Notes: a model not told the origin generated them from the letters alone. A stretch of 11,546 bases of DNA from Bacteroidota bacterium (GCA_018224415.1 JAGTUZ010000226.1:1-11546), one strand, 5' to 3'; shown: positions 1 through 5,911, numbered from the stretch's first letter. Numbers and translations: made by a program.

Positions 1-115
1 CTTCCGATTGTCCCATCTCACCCATATCCTGCAGCATGCTGTCAAAGCGCATTTGCTGTGCGGGGGCGAGGCACGTCGTAAGAAGAATGAACACGGCGGT
101 GAGAATCGGCTTCAA
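1..115 (-). CDS. Start of an exported protein of unknown function (partial)
   Basis: Only the first 38 codons are inside the window; the gene continues past base 1. The TTG start at 115 is chosen because an AGGAG sequence lies 6 nt upstream (122-126) and because the first residues form a clear Sec signal peptide: MKP, a hydrophobic stretch (ILTAVFILLTTCLA), then APAQQ, which looks like a signal peptidase I site after PAQ. The visible mature part (MRFDSMLQDMGEMGQ) is methionine- and acid-rich and matches no family I recognise. It begins 36 bp after the CPKC thioredoxin-like gene on the same strand, so it is probably the next gene of the ArsR-linked cluster and would act outside the cytoplasmic membrane. 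Function cannot be assigned from this fragment. Confidence 0.6.
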   Translation of the reverse strand, partial: MKPILTAVFILLTTCLAPAQQMRFDSMLQDMGEMGQSE

Positions 116-151
116 AACAAACTCCTGAAATGTGATGGCACTGATGAACGC

Positions 152-406
152 TTATCCCTTCGCGGGTGTGGCGGTGCGAATCCACTGCTCCAGTGTCGTG
201 GGAACCGGAAGTTTCCCCTGGACTTTCAAGGTACCATTGATAATCAGCGCAGGTGTCAGCCAGACACCATGCTTCGTGAACTCGTCCGGGTCCATGACTT
301 TTTGTACTGTTGCTTCGGCCTGCAGCTTCGTGACCGCTTCATTGCACATTTCTTCCAGACGGATGCACTTGGGGCATCCTGGTCCGAGAACGATGATTTC
401 CGTCAT
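152..406 (-). CDS. Small thioredoxin-like redox protein (CPKC; TIGR00412-like)
   Basis: An 84-aa single-domain thioredoxin-fold protein. The N-terminal strand (TEIIVLGPG) leads into a CPKC redox motif at residues 11-14, and the cis-proline is in WLTPALIING (Pro52). Length and pattern match the 'redox-active disulfide protein 2' family (TIGR00412, thioredoxin_3). Members of that family are often found beside ArsR regulators and metal or arsenic permeases. There is no signal peptide, so it should work in the cytosol. The start is supported by GGAGGTA 4 nt upstream of the ATG. A palindrome at 468-492 sits in the 145-bp gap upstream, suggesting that this gene has its own regulated promoter as well as possible read-through from the ABC genes. 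The family call is good; the physiological substrate is unknown. Confidence 0.85.
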   Translation of the reverse strand: MTEIIVLGPGCPKCIRLEEMCNEAVTKLQAEATVQKVMDPDEFTKHGVWLTPALIINGTLKVQGKLPVPTTLEQWIRTATPAKG

Positions 407-467
407 TGTATACCTCCGAATATGTAAAGAGGCGCCAGCATGTCAGACACTGGTTGCGTCTGCAATC

Positions 468-492
468 TTCGTATTTCGTAAAAATACGAAAT
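468..492. promoter_or_regulatory. Palindromic candidate operator upstream of the thioredoxin-like gene
   Basis: Two overlapping perfect inverted repeats lie between the ATPase stop and the thioredoxin-like start. One is TTCGTATTT (468-476) with AAATACGAA (482-490). The other is ATTTCGTA (473-480), AAAA, TACGAAAT (485-492). The stem is AT-rich and has no following T-run on the minus strand, so a DNA-binding site is likelier than a terminator. An ArsR-family dimer is a reasonable guess given the linked arsR. The half-sites (TTCGTA) are not identical to the ATTCG half-sites at the arsR promoter, so recognition by the same repressor is unproven. Confidence 0.5.
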
Positions 493-551
493 AGCAACGT
501 CACAATCAACCGTTCACGATGCGTCTGAGCGGGAAAGTGAAGCCCCTGCAA

Positions 552-1274
552 TCAGCCAACCTCGCGGACAGGTAAATCCTCGGTCCACCGTACGGCATCA
601 GGGGTCAAGGAAATCGCACCGTCATGGAGACGGATGTGGGATGTCCCGAATGTGTTTGCCGTCGGACTATGCGTGACCATCACGATGGTGAGTCCGTCTG
701 TATCGTTGAGAACCCGAAGCTGCGTGAGGATATCATTGGCGAGCGACGGGTCCAGATTCCCGGTTGGTTCATCGGCAAGGATCACGGAGGGATCGTTCGC
801 AAGGGCGCGGGCAATGGCAACACGTTGTTGCTGACCGGCGGACAGTTCGCGAGGGTGATGGTGCCGCCGATCGAGGAGTCCTACCCGGTCGAGCAAAGCG
901 ACGGATTTTTCGCGCTGGAGTTTCACCTCGGGTTCGGACAAGGCGCAGGCCACCATGACGTTTTCTTCTGCGGTGAGATAGGGAACAAGGAAGAAATTCT
1001 GCATGACGTAGCCGATGTGCGTGCGCCGAAAATCAGACAACCTGGCATCGTCCGCGTCATGGAGTCCAAGGGTTCCAAAGTGGATCGTCCCACTGCTGGG
1101 TCGTAGCAGCCCACCGATCGTGAAGAGAAGCGTCGACTTTCCGGACCCTGATGGACCGGTAACGACGAGAAATTCACCCTGCTCGATGTCGAGCGTGATG
1201 TTATCGAGGGCCATGACGCGGGCCCCGCGCTGATGGATATATTCTTTCCGGACATTCTGGAGACGGAACAGCAC
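552..1274 (-). CDS. ABC transporter ATP-binding protein, MacB/LolD type
   Basis: A 240-aa nucleotide-binding subunit that would power the permease encoded just upstream. Motifs in order: Walker A GPSGSGKST (40-48), Q-loop VMQNFF (Gln92), signature LSAGQ (144-148, in place of the usual LSGGQ), Walker B VILADEP (164-170) followed by TGNLD, and H-loop VTHS (His202). The TGNLD and 'GLLRPSSGTI' context is typical of the MacB/LolD/FtsE branch that pairs with FtsX-like permeases. The GTG start at 1274 is chosen because AGGAGG ends 7 nt upstream, overlapping the last codons of the permease gene, and because the protein then begins LFRLQNVRKEY, the normal first strand of this family. The frame is open further upstream, but that part is the permease read in another frame. 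The stop of the permease lies 2 bp before this start, so translation is likely coupled. Confidence 0.92.
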   Translation of the reverse strand: MLFRLQNVRKEYIHQRGARVMALDNITLDIEQGEFLVVTGPSGSGKSTLLFTIGGLLRPSSGTIHFGTLGLHDADDARLSDFRRTHIGYVMQNFFLVPYLTAEENVMVACALSEPEVKLQREKSVALLDRVGLLDRRHHHPRELSAGQQQRVAIARALANDPSVILADEPTGNLDPSLANDILTQLRVLNDTDGLTIVMVTHSPTANTFGTSHIRLHDGAISLTPDAVRWTEDLPVREVG

Positions 1275-1276
1275 GG

Positions 1277-2497
1277 TCAGTCCTCCTGCATGATGGTGTA
1301 GGGTTCGATCCGGGAGGCCAATCGCGCCGGCAGCGCCGCCCCGGCCAGCGAAATGGTGCTTGCAAGAAGGAGCGACATCGGAAGAAGAATGAGAACCGGA
1401 GAAATATCGAGTCCCGCCAAGGACGTCCCAAGCATCATGCCTGCGGCAGTGCCGATGGCGTACCCACCGATACCACCCATTCCTGCAAAAACGATGGCTT
1501 TCAGGAGGATCATCGCATATATCCGCTTGTGGGAGAACCCGAGCATGCGAAGAATGCCGATCTCGCGCTTGCGTTCGTTGACATTCGCCCAGGTATAGTT
1601 TCCGATGGAAATACCGCCGACGATCAGGATGATGATCAGGAACGCGAAGGAAATATTGTCCATCAGTCGGTTGGTCTCGATCTGTGTCGATACAATCTGA
1701 CCGATCGTGGTAATGCGTGTGTCCGGCAGGATGTTGCGCAGCTTGCCGAGAAGGCCATCGGAGATCGCATTGCAGCATCCCATGATTTCGATGGCGCTCA
1801 ACTGGCCGTCCAGCCCGGAGATGCGCTGGACACTGTTGATATGCGCGAATATCCGTCCATCATCCACCGTTCCCGTTTCGGGGAGTACCTTGGTGACTTT
1901 GAATTGTTCGTCGCCAATGGAAACGAAGCCTCCGGGACGGACATGGAGAGATGCGGCGGCGAGGGGTCCGATGTAACATTCATCCTCTCGCAGTGTGTCG
2001 ATGACTTTTCGCTGCAGCCGTTCGTCTGCATAGCCGAGTGACTGGTTGGCCTCGTTCGAAGGGGCACAGCTTGCGTCGAGAGTGTTGCCCATCAGTCCGG
2101 ATGCCTGCCACAACGGCTTCGCGGTGATTTCGCTGGCGGGGAGGATTCCCGTGAGCACAATGTTTTTCCCGTCGATCTGGACTCTGCGACTGAGTTTCGG
2201 AGACAGGTTGTCCACTCCGGGCAGGGCGGATTGAACAATGCGATCCACGTATTCCTGGGGGAATGTTGGTGCGTCGATGTCCGCTGCGTAGTAGTCATCC
2301 GTGCTGGCACCGAGAGGCAGCACCATGATGTTGGCCCCGAGGTTATCGAGCTTGATCGCCACGGCTTCCTCCGAAGCGGAGGAAACTGTGCGGATTCCAA
2401 CGATGACGGCGATTCCGAGCGTGATGGTCATGATGCCGGAGACGAGCCGCGCCTTGCGATGCCACATCTCCGTCCACACAAGATTCCATAGGTTCAT
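1277..2497 (-). CDS. ABC transporter permease, MacB/FtsX type
   Basis: A 406-aa permease with the MacB layout: a cytoplasmic N-terminus, TM1 (about 18-38), a large extracytoplasmic domain (about 40-280), then TM2 (282-304), TM3 (328-355) and TM4 (366-390). The FtsX-family cytoplasmic motif NERKREIGILRMLG (307-320) contacts the ATPase in this family. MacB-type machines act as mechanotransmitters moving lipoproteins, peptides or small molecules across the envelope. Unusual here are four cysteines in the extracytoplasmic domain (Cys144, Cys174 and the pair Cys241-Cys242), which could form disulfides or bind soft metals. The start at 2497 (MNLWNLVWTE) is preferred over a longer frame because the extra 35 residues are basic and low-complexity and overlap the upstream gene; AGGCGG precedes it. 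It begins 13 bp after the exported Cys-tailed protein gene. No periplasmic adaptor gene is visible. Confidence 0.9.
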   Translation of the reverse strand: MNLWNLVWTEMWHRKARLVSGIMTITLGIAVIVGIRTVSSASEEAVAIKLDNLGANIMVLPLGASTDDYYAADIDAPTFPQEYVDRIVQSALPGVDNLSPKLSRRVQIDGKNIVLTGILPASEITAKPLWQASGLMGNTLDASCAPSNEANQSLGYADERLQRKVIDTLREDECYIGPLAAASLHVRPGGFVSIGDEQFKVTKVLPETGTVDDGRIFAHINSVQRISGLDGQLSAIEIMGCCNAISDGLLGKLRNILPDTRITTIGQIVSTQIETNRLMDNISFAFLIIILIVGGISIGNYTWANVNERKREIGILRMLGFSHKRIYAMILLKAIVFAGMGGIGGYAIGTAAGMMLGTSLAGLDISPVLILLPMSLLLASTISLAGAALPARLASRIEPYTIMQED

Positions 2498-2510
2498 TGT
2501 CTGCCGCCTG

Positions 2511-3242
2511 TCAGTTACAGCTTTTTCCGCTGCCGGTCGGGCAGCAACCGGAAGCAACTTTCTTTGTGGCAGCCGCAACAAGCGTCTTGGCATCCGTGCC
2601 ACCGGTAAATGTGCCGGTCACCTGTCCGCCGGAGTTGATCACGTACGTGACCGCTTCTTCTCCGATATTGCTGATGCGCAATTCTTTCAGGAAGTTCTGC
2701 TCCTCCGGATCCGTGAAGCGGATATGAACAGTCTTTGCCTTGTTGCCCATGTTGCCGCAGGCGAGTTCGCAGCTTTTCATCGCCTTGGCCCGCGCCTCCG
2801 CGGATGTACTGACGACGAGGAAGACGGCATTCCCGTTCTGCAATTCCTTCAATACCTGACTCTTAGCACGTGTCGGAACCATCGCACTCAATGTGGCGGC
2901 GGATGCCTGTGTGGCGAGTTGTCCACCGGCGAGTACACCGTTTCCTGCGATAACGAGGATCACCGGCAGGGGAACACTGCCCAGCGCCCACTTCTTGACG
3001 AGCTCGGCATTCGACGGATCCGACCGGTCAAGTGTCAGCACCATCGACTGCCGATGTTGCGATTTCGCACTGTTGGCGATACCGCGTGCCTTGCCTTCCT
3101 CGGAATTGCCTTTTTCGGTCACAACCAGAAAAACGACTGCTCCGTCTTTGGCCGCTTTGTCCAGCCGTTTCTGCAGAGGCCCTCCGGCTGTTGCAGAAAG
3201 GGTGAGTACAACAAACATCAGCATGCATGTAATCCACTTCAT
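2511..3242 (-). CDS. Exported protein with two thioredoxin-like repeats and a CC...C tail
   Basis: A 243-aa protein with a Sec signal peptide (MKWITCMLMFVVLTLSATA, cleavage near 19-20). The rest looks like an internal duplication: residues 35-120 and 138-228 each begin AVxFLVV, have a middle strand (SMVLTLDRSDPSN / KTVHIRFTDPEEQN), a helix, and a strand ending in a G-rich turn (VILVIAGNGVLAGG / VTYVINSGGQVTG), as in thioredoxin folds. Neither repeat has a CxxC active site. Repeat 2 instead has CELAC (Cys158, Cys162), and the C-terminus is SGCCPTGSGKSC (Cys233, Cys234, Cys242). These thiols suggest metal or metalloid binding or disulfide exchange outside the membrane. The start at 3242 is supported by AGGAG. 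It is the first gene of the ABC cluster, after arsR. I do not recognise a named family, and the fold call is inference. Confidence 0.8.
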   Translation of the reverse strand: MKWITCMLMFVVLTLSATAGGPLQKRLDKAAKDGAVVFLVVTEKGNSEEGKARGIANSAKSQHRQSMVLTLDRSDPSNAELVKKWALGSVPLPVILVIAGNGVLAGGQLATQASAATLSAMVPTRAKSQVLKELQNGNAVFLVVSTSAEARAKAMKSCELACGNMGNKAKTVHIRFTDPEEQNFLKELRISNIGEEAVTYVINSGGQVTGTFTGGTDAKTLVAAATKKVASGCCPTGSGKSCN

Positions 3243-3314
3243 GACAATCTCCTGTCCTTTGGTTTCCGTGAAGTCGTCGCAGCGGCCGTCTGACAGTCCC
3301 GACGCACTAATAAT

Positions 3315-3343
3315 AGTATAAGGTGCATATATCTTATTTACGA
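3315..3343 (-). promoter_or_regulatory. Possible promoter of the exported protein/ABC genes
   Basis: The 188-bp gap between arsR and the exported-protein gene contains an AT-rich island. On the minus strand TATACT (3320-3315) is a good -10 box, and 17 nt further upstream TCGTAA (3343-3338) is a poor -35. Between them lies ATATATGCA, a 9-mer also present (in the opposite orientation) in the arsR promoter region at 3790-3798, and ATAAG...CTTAT arms flank it. This could be a second, activator-dependent or ArsR-controlled promoter. The evidence is sequence resemblance only. Confidence 0.35.
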
Positions 3344-3430
3344 GAACGGAAATTTCTCTGTGTGCCCCTCGCCTGCTTGCGCACCCGTTCGGCGACACTG
3401 GCGTGTCACGTCACTGCGCCAAGCTGGAAT

Positions 3431-3766
3431 TCAGCAGGGGGTGCAGAGCACCTCTTGCAATTGACGACGATCCTGCTGTACCGACTGTTCGCTCGCGGTC
3501 ATTGACAGAAGCACTTCGAGGAGCTGCCGGCGCTTGTGATCCTCCTGGGCAACGAGGGCATAGTACATCCACACGCCATGCCTTCGGCTGCGCACCAGTC
3601 CTGCACGTTTCAGGTACGACAGATGTCGCGAGACCTTCGGCTGCGAGAACCCCAGGACTTTCTCGATATCACAGACGCAGAGTTCGCCAGCATCGCTCAA
3701 CAGCGCAACGATACGCAGCCGGGCCCCGTCGGAAAGGGCTTTGAACAGTGTGATTGTGTCGGTCAT
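3431..3766 (-). CDS. arsR: ArsR-family metal(loid)-responsive repressor
   Basis: A 111-aa winged-helix repressor of the ArsR/SmtB family. Members bind an inverted repeat at their own promoter and release it on binding As(III), Sb(III) or metals. The family opening LFKALSDGARLRIVALL is followed by the alpha-3 metal motif ELCVCD (Cys30, Cys32), the recognition helix SQPKVSRHLSYLKRAGLV (41-58) and the wing. The third cysteine of the classical ELCVCDLC arsenic site is absent, but the protein ends CTPC (Cys108, Cys111), which may supply replacement ligands. The start at 3766 is chosen over an upstream ATG in frame at 3817, because that longer start lies inside the -35 box of the promoter; GGAA precedes the chosen ATG. 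It is divergent from the PASTA gene and heads the ABC/thioredoxin cluster. Confidence 0.9.
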   Translation of the reverse strand: MTDTITLFKALSDGARLRIVALLSDAGELCVCDIEKVLGFSQPKVSRHLSYLKRAGLVRSRRHGVWMYYALVAQEDHKRRQLLEVLLSMTASEQSVQQDRRQLQEVLCTPC

Positions 3767-3788
3767 GCTTGTTCCATACGTCTGTGCG

Positions 3789-3817
3789 AATATATGCATT
3801 CGTCCAGGCGAATGCAA
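3789..3817 (-). promoter_or_regulatory. arsR promoter with operator in the spacer
   Basis: On the minus strand: -35 TTGCAT (3817-3812), a 17-bp spacer, and -10 TATATT (3794-3789, 5 of 6 consensus bases). The perfect inverted repeat TGCATTCG-tccagg-CGAATGCA (3795-3816) fills the spacer, and a third half-site CGAAT at 3787-3791 overlaps the -10. A repressor dimer bound here would block RNA polymerase, as expected for ArsR autoregulation. Expected transcription start is near 3782, leaving a short leader before the ATG at 3766. Confidence 0.75.
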
Positions 3818-3836
3818 GTTGAGAGATGCGCCTTCC

Positions 3837-3865
3837 TTGTCTGAACAGGCGGAGGGTGCTAACTT
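3837..3865 (+). promoter_or_regulatory. Weak candidate promoter of the PASTA gene
   Basis: TTGTCT (3837-3842), 17 bp, then TAACTT (3860-3865) upstream of the plus-strand start at 3890. The -35 is fair and the -10 poor, so this is only a suggestion. It lies just outside the arsR operator, so repression of arsR need not affect it. Confidence 0.25.
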
Positions 3866-3889
3866 GAATGGAATATCGGAAGAACGACA

Positions 3890-4621
3890 ATGCCACTGAA
3901 GGAAAAACTTACCTCCCGTCTCGCGATCAAGATCTACATCGTGCTGTCAAGCCTGTTCATCCTGGCTTTCGTGGTCGATGCGGTGATCATGCCCGCGATC
4001 GTGCATTCGCGCGGGGAGATCACCATTCCTGATGTCACCGGCAAGAAGGCCGACGCGGCCGTGGCGATGCTCATGGAACTCGACCTGCAGCCGCAGATCC
4101 ACGACACCATGCCGCATCCGAAGATCGCGCCGGGCAGCATCGTGTTCCAGAATCCCGTGGCGGGGGCGGTGGTGCGCGAGGGACGAAACGTCTACCTCTC
4201 GGTGAGCGGCGGCGAGCGGCACATTATCATGCCCAATCTCCGCGGCCGCTCGCTGCGCGACGCGCGCATGACGCTCGAACAGATGGACCTGCGCGTGGGC
4301 ATGGTCAGCTACGAGGCGTCAGGCCTCCCGGCCGAGACGGTCATCGCGCAGAACGTCGCCCCCGGCAAACCCGTGCGCCCCAACCAGGTGATCGAGATTA
4401 CCGTGAGCGGGGGATCGGACATCGAAATGGAGATCCCCTATGTCATCGGTTTCAGTCTCGACGAGGCGCAGCAGCGTCTGCTCGAAGGCGGCCTGCGGCT
4501 GGGTGCGGTGTCGTACAAGAAAAGCGACAACTTGCTCCCGAATACCGTCATCGGACAGGACCCTGCCGCCGGCACTCCCGCCGCGCCCAATACGCCCGTC
4601 AACCTCGTTGTCGCACACTGA
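3890..4621 (+). CDS. Membrane-anchored protein with three PASTA domains
   Basis: A 243-aa protein: a short basic cytoplasmic tail, one membrane helix (about 14-36, IYIVLSSLFILAFVVDAVIM), then three extracytoplasmic PASTA repeats (about 43-107, 111-174, 180-243). Each begins with a conserved x-P-x-hydrophobic-x-G pattern (IPDVTGKKADAA, MPNLRGRSLRDA, IPYVIGFSLDEA) and ends in the (V)SGG type strand. PASTA domains bind cell-wall muropeptides in Ser/Thr kinases and penicillin-binding proteins. Here there is no kinase or transpeptidase, as in other stand-alone PASTA proteins of Bacteroidota/Chlorobiota, so a structural or sensory role at peptidoglycan is inferred. The start has GGAAG 7 nt upstream. 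Divergent from arsR with no functional link evident. Confidence 0.88.
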   Translation: MPLKEKLTSRLAIKIYIVLSSLFILAFVVDAVIMPAIVHSRGEITIPDVTGKKADAAVAMLMELDLQPQIHDTMPHPKIAPGSIVFQNPVAGAVVREGRNVYLSVSGGERHIIMPNLRGRSLRDARMTLEQMDLRVGMVSYEASGLPAETVIAQNVAPGKPVRPNQVIEITVSGGSDIEMEIPYVIGFSLDEAQQRLLEGGLRLGAVSYKKSDNLLPNTVIGQDPAAGTPAAPNTPVNLVVAH

Positions 4622-4632
4622 CCGCCATCCCC

Positions 4633-4698
4633 TCATGGCGCAGATACAGCCACCTCATGGCGCAGATACAGCCACCTCATGGCACAGATACAGCCACC
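4633..4698. repeat. 22-bp direct repeat, three tandem copies
   Basis: Three head-to-tail 22-bp units (4633-4654, 4655-4676, 4677-4698), each starting TCATGGCGCAGATACAG; the third differs by one base (GCACAG). They occupy the gap between the PASTA stop and the next start. The unit length is not a multiple of three and there are no spacers, so this is a minisatellite in non-coding DNA and not a protein repeat or CRISPR. Confidence 0.9.
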
Positions 4699-4703
4699 GG
4701 TAA

Positions 4704-4735
4704 GACCATCCATGAGCAGCCATGACCATCCATGA
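4704..4735. repeat. 12-bp direct repeat spanning a start codon
   Basis: GACCATCCATGA occurs at 4704-4715 and again at 4724-4735, 20 bp apart. The second copy overlaps the first codons of the following gene. It looks like a recent local duplication and leaves the gene without a recognisable Shine-Dalgarno sequence. Confidence 0.8.
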
Positions 4736-5114
4736 AATGATGCAGCAGGTTGCACTGCTCTCCACCGGGGAGTACTCGCGGGGCGGGGACATCTCGGCCA
4801 TCTCCATCCCTACTCCCGGACAGCGGAACCAACTCGTCTACGGAAAGGTCGAACACCACAGTGACGGGGACACGGGCGTGCTCTATACATCTGTGGGCAC
4901 TCTCAACGATCAGGTCGACCGCGAACACCTCCTCCGCATCAACGCCTCTCTCCATTATACCCGTACGGCACTGCTCGAAGACAACACCATCGTGCTCATC
5001 GCCACATTCGAGGTACACAACACCTCCATCATGGAATGTGCGCGCATCATGCAGGAACTCGCCGCCGTGGCAGACGATCTCGAACTCCGCTGGTTCAACA
5101 CCGATACGGAATAA
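4722..5114 (+). CDS. Small cytosolic protein of unknown function (YbjN/CesT-like size and pattern)
   Basis: A 130-aa acidic protein with no signal peptide or membrane segment. An N-terminal helix (MTIHEMMQQVALL) is followed by strands carrying 'RNQLVYGKVEHH' and 'GVLYTSVGTL', a middle helical part, a strand 'NTIVLIATFEVHN' and a final helix (ECARIMQELAAVADDLELRW). The helix-strands-helix order resembles YbjN or secretion-chaperone (CesT-like) folds, but no diagnostic motif is present and I do not recognise the family. The ATG at 4722 lacks a Shine-Dalgarno sequence; another ATG lies 15 nt downstream (4737). It follows the PASTA gene by about 100 bp of repeats and converges on bshB1. Confidence 0.7.
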   Translation: MTIHEMMQQVALLSTGEYSRGGDISAISIPTPGQRNQLVYGKVEHHSDGDTGVLYTSVGTLNDQVDREHLLRINASLHYTRTALLEDNTIVLIATFEVHNTSIMECARIMQELAAVADDLELRWFNTDTE

Positions 5115-5163
5115 AAAATGACAGATGACAAATGACAGATGACAAATATCTGTCATTTGTCAT
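5113..5163 (-). terminator. Heptamer-repeat hairpin, likely terminator of the bshB1 operon
   Basis: Four tandem ATGACAR heptamers (5118-5145) face two inverted copies, giving a perfect 16-bp stem (5125-5140 with 5148-5163, ATGACAAATGACAGAT) and a 7-nt loop. Read on the minus strand, 2 nt after the bshB1 stop, the transcript can also pair in a register shifted by two heptamers. That forms an 11-bp stem ending directly in TTTTTT (5118-5113). It therefore probably terminates the minus-strand operon; on the plus strand there is no T-run. Confidence 0.6.
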
Positions 5164-5164
5164 A

Positions 5165-5911
5165 TCACATCATCACAGCATCAATCTTCAGCATCTGCAG
5201 GGGAATGAACCCTTCGCCATGCGTGGCGCCGATATGAAACCCCAACCGCCGGGAGCGGGCGATGAGGGATTCGAGGAAGTCCGGGGTGGAGATGTAAGTC
5301 TGGGGTCCTTCAGAGGGCTCGCCGGTGTGGAACTGCGTGCGGTAGGCGCGGATGGCGGCGAGCTTGTCGTCGAACACCGCGCCGATGTCGACGGTGAAGG
5401 CGGGGGTGAAATCCTCGGTGAGCATGTAGTAATAGGTCCGTGATGGACGAAAGGCCTCCTGCGCCACGCCGTCGTCGCCAAACGTTTCGATGCGGCGGAG
5501 ACCGGCGGCGAACAGCGCCTCGCGCACCAGAAGGGAGGCATGCTCGTGGTCGGGATGGCGGTCGCGGGGCCAGGGGAGCAGCACGACGGCGGGACGCCAG
5601 CGGCGCACGACGCGCACAACCGTTATACGGTGATCGAGGGTATTGGCGATATCCCCATCCGGAAGCCCGAGATTCTCCCTACAGGCAAGACCGAGCAAAC
5701 GCGTGGCCTCGGCGGTTTCGACCTCCCGCGTTGCAAGGTCGCCGCGGGTGCTCAGCTCGCCGCGTGTCAGGTCGACGATGCCCGTGCGTCGCCCCGCACG
5801 CGCGTTCAGCAGTAGTGTCCCGCCGCAATACAGTTCAGCGTCGTCGGGATGCGGCGCGAACGCCAGCATGTCAAGCGCTTCGGGAAGGGAAGGAATGAGG
5901 TCGGTCGACAT
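5165..5911 (-). CDS. bshB1: N-acetylglucosaminyl-malate deacetylase, bacillithiol synthesis
   Basis: A 248-aa metal-dependent LmbE-type deacetylase. BshB1 removes the acetyl group of GlcNAc-malate to give GlcN-malate, the second step of bacillithiol synthesis in the cytosol. The sequence shows the family zinc motif AFAPHPDDAEL (HPDD at 21-24), then GGTLL, the BshB1-characteristic IVDLTRGELSTRG (45-57), NLGLPDG (80-86), and RDRHPDHEHA with the HPDH motif at 119-122. The start at 5911 has AGGAG 7 nt upstream; a longer in-frame start would lie inside the upstream gene. The start is 1 bp after the stop of the large membrane protein (TGAcATG), so translation is probably coupled. A link between low-molecular-weight thiols and the arsR/thioredoxin cluster 2 kb away is possible but only suggested by proximity. 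Confidence 0.92.
   Translation of the reverse strand: MSTDLIPSLPEALDMLAFAPHPDDAELYCGGTLLLNARAGRRTGIVDLTRGELSTRGDLATREVETAEATRLLGLACRENLGLPDGDIANTLDHRITVVRVVRRWRPAVVLLPWPRDRHPDHEHASLLVREALFAAGLRRIETFGDDGVAQEAFRPSRTYYYMLTEDFTPAFTVDIGAVFDDKLAAIRAYRTQFHTGEPSEGPQTYISTPDFLESLIARSRRLGFHIGATHGEGFIPLQMLKIDAVMM

Noticed and set aside
1275..1778. N-terminal extension of the ABC ATPase up to 1778
   Set aside because: The extra residues are the permease gene in another frame. A GTG with a strong AGGAGG and the family's normal first strand sits at 1274.
2301..3293. 330-codon plus-strand frame
   Set aside because: It is antisense to the permease and the exported protein, both of which have clear motifs; its product lacks any domain and is cysteine/arginine-rich in a random way.
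3344..3430. Terminator after arsR
   Set aside because: Short GC inverted segments exist (GTGACGTGAC region), but no convincing stem with a T-run was found.
3767..3817. Longer ArsR start at 3817
   Set aside because: It overlaps the -35 box and operator; the family N-terminus fits the start at 3766.
4633..4698. Tandem repeats as a CRISPR array
   Set aside because: The units are contiguous with no spacers, and there are only three.
5118..5163. Heptamer repeats as a CRISPR array or replication origin iterons
   Set aside because: Units of 7 bp with no spacers and no replication gene nearby; a terminator role explains the position better.
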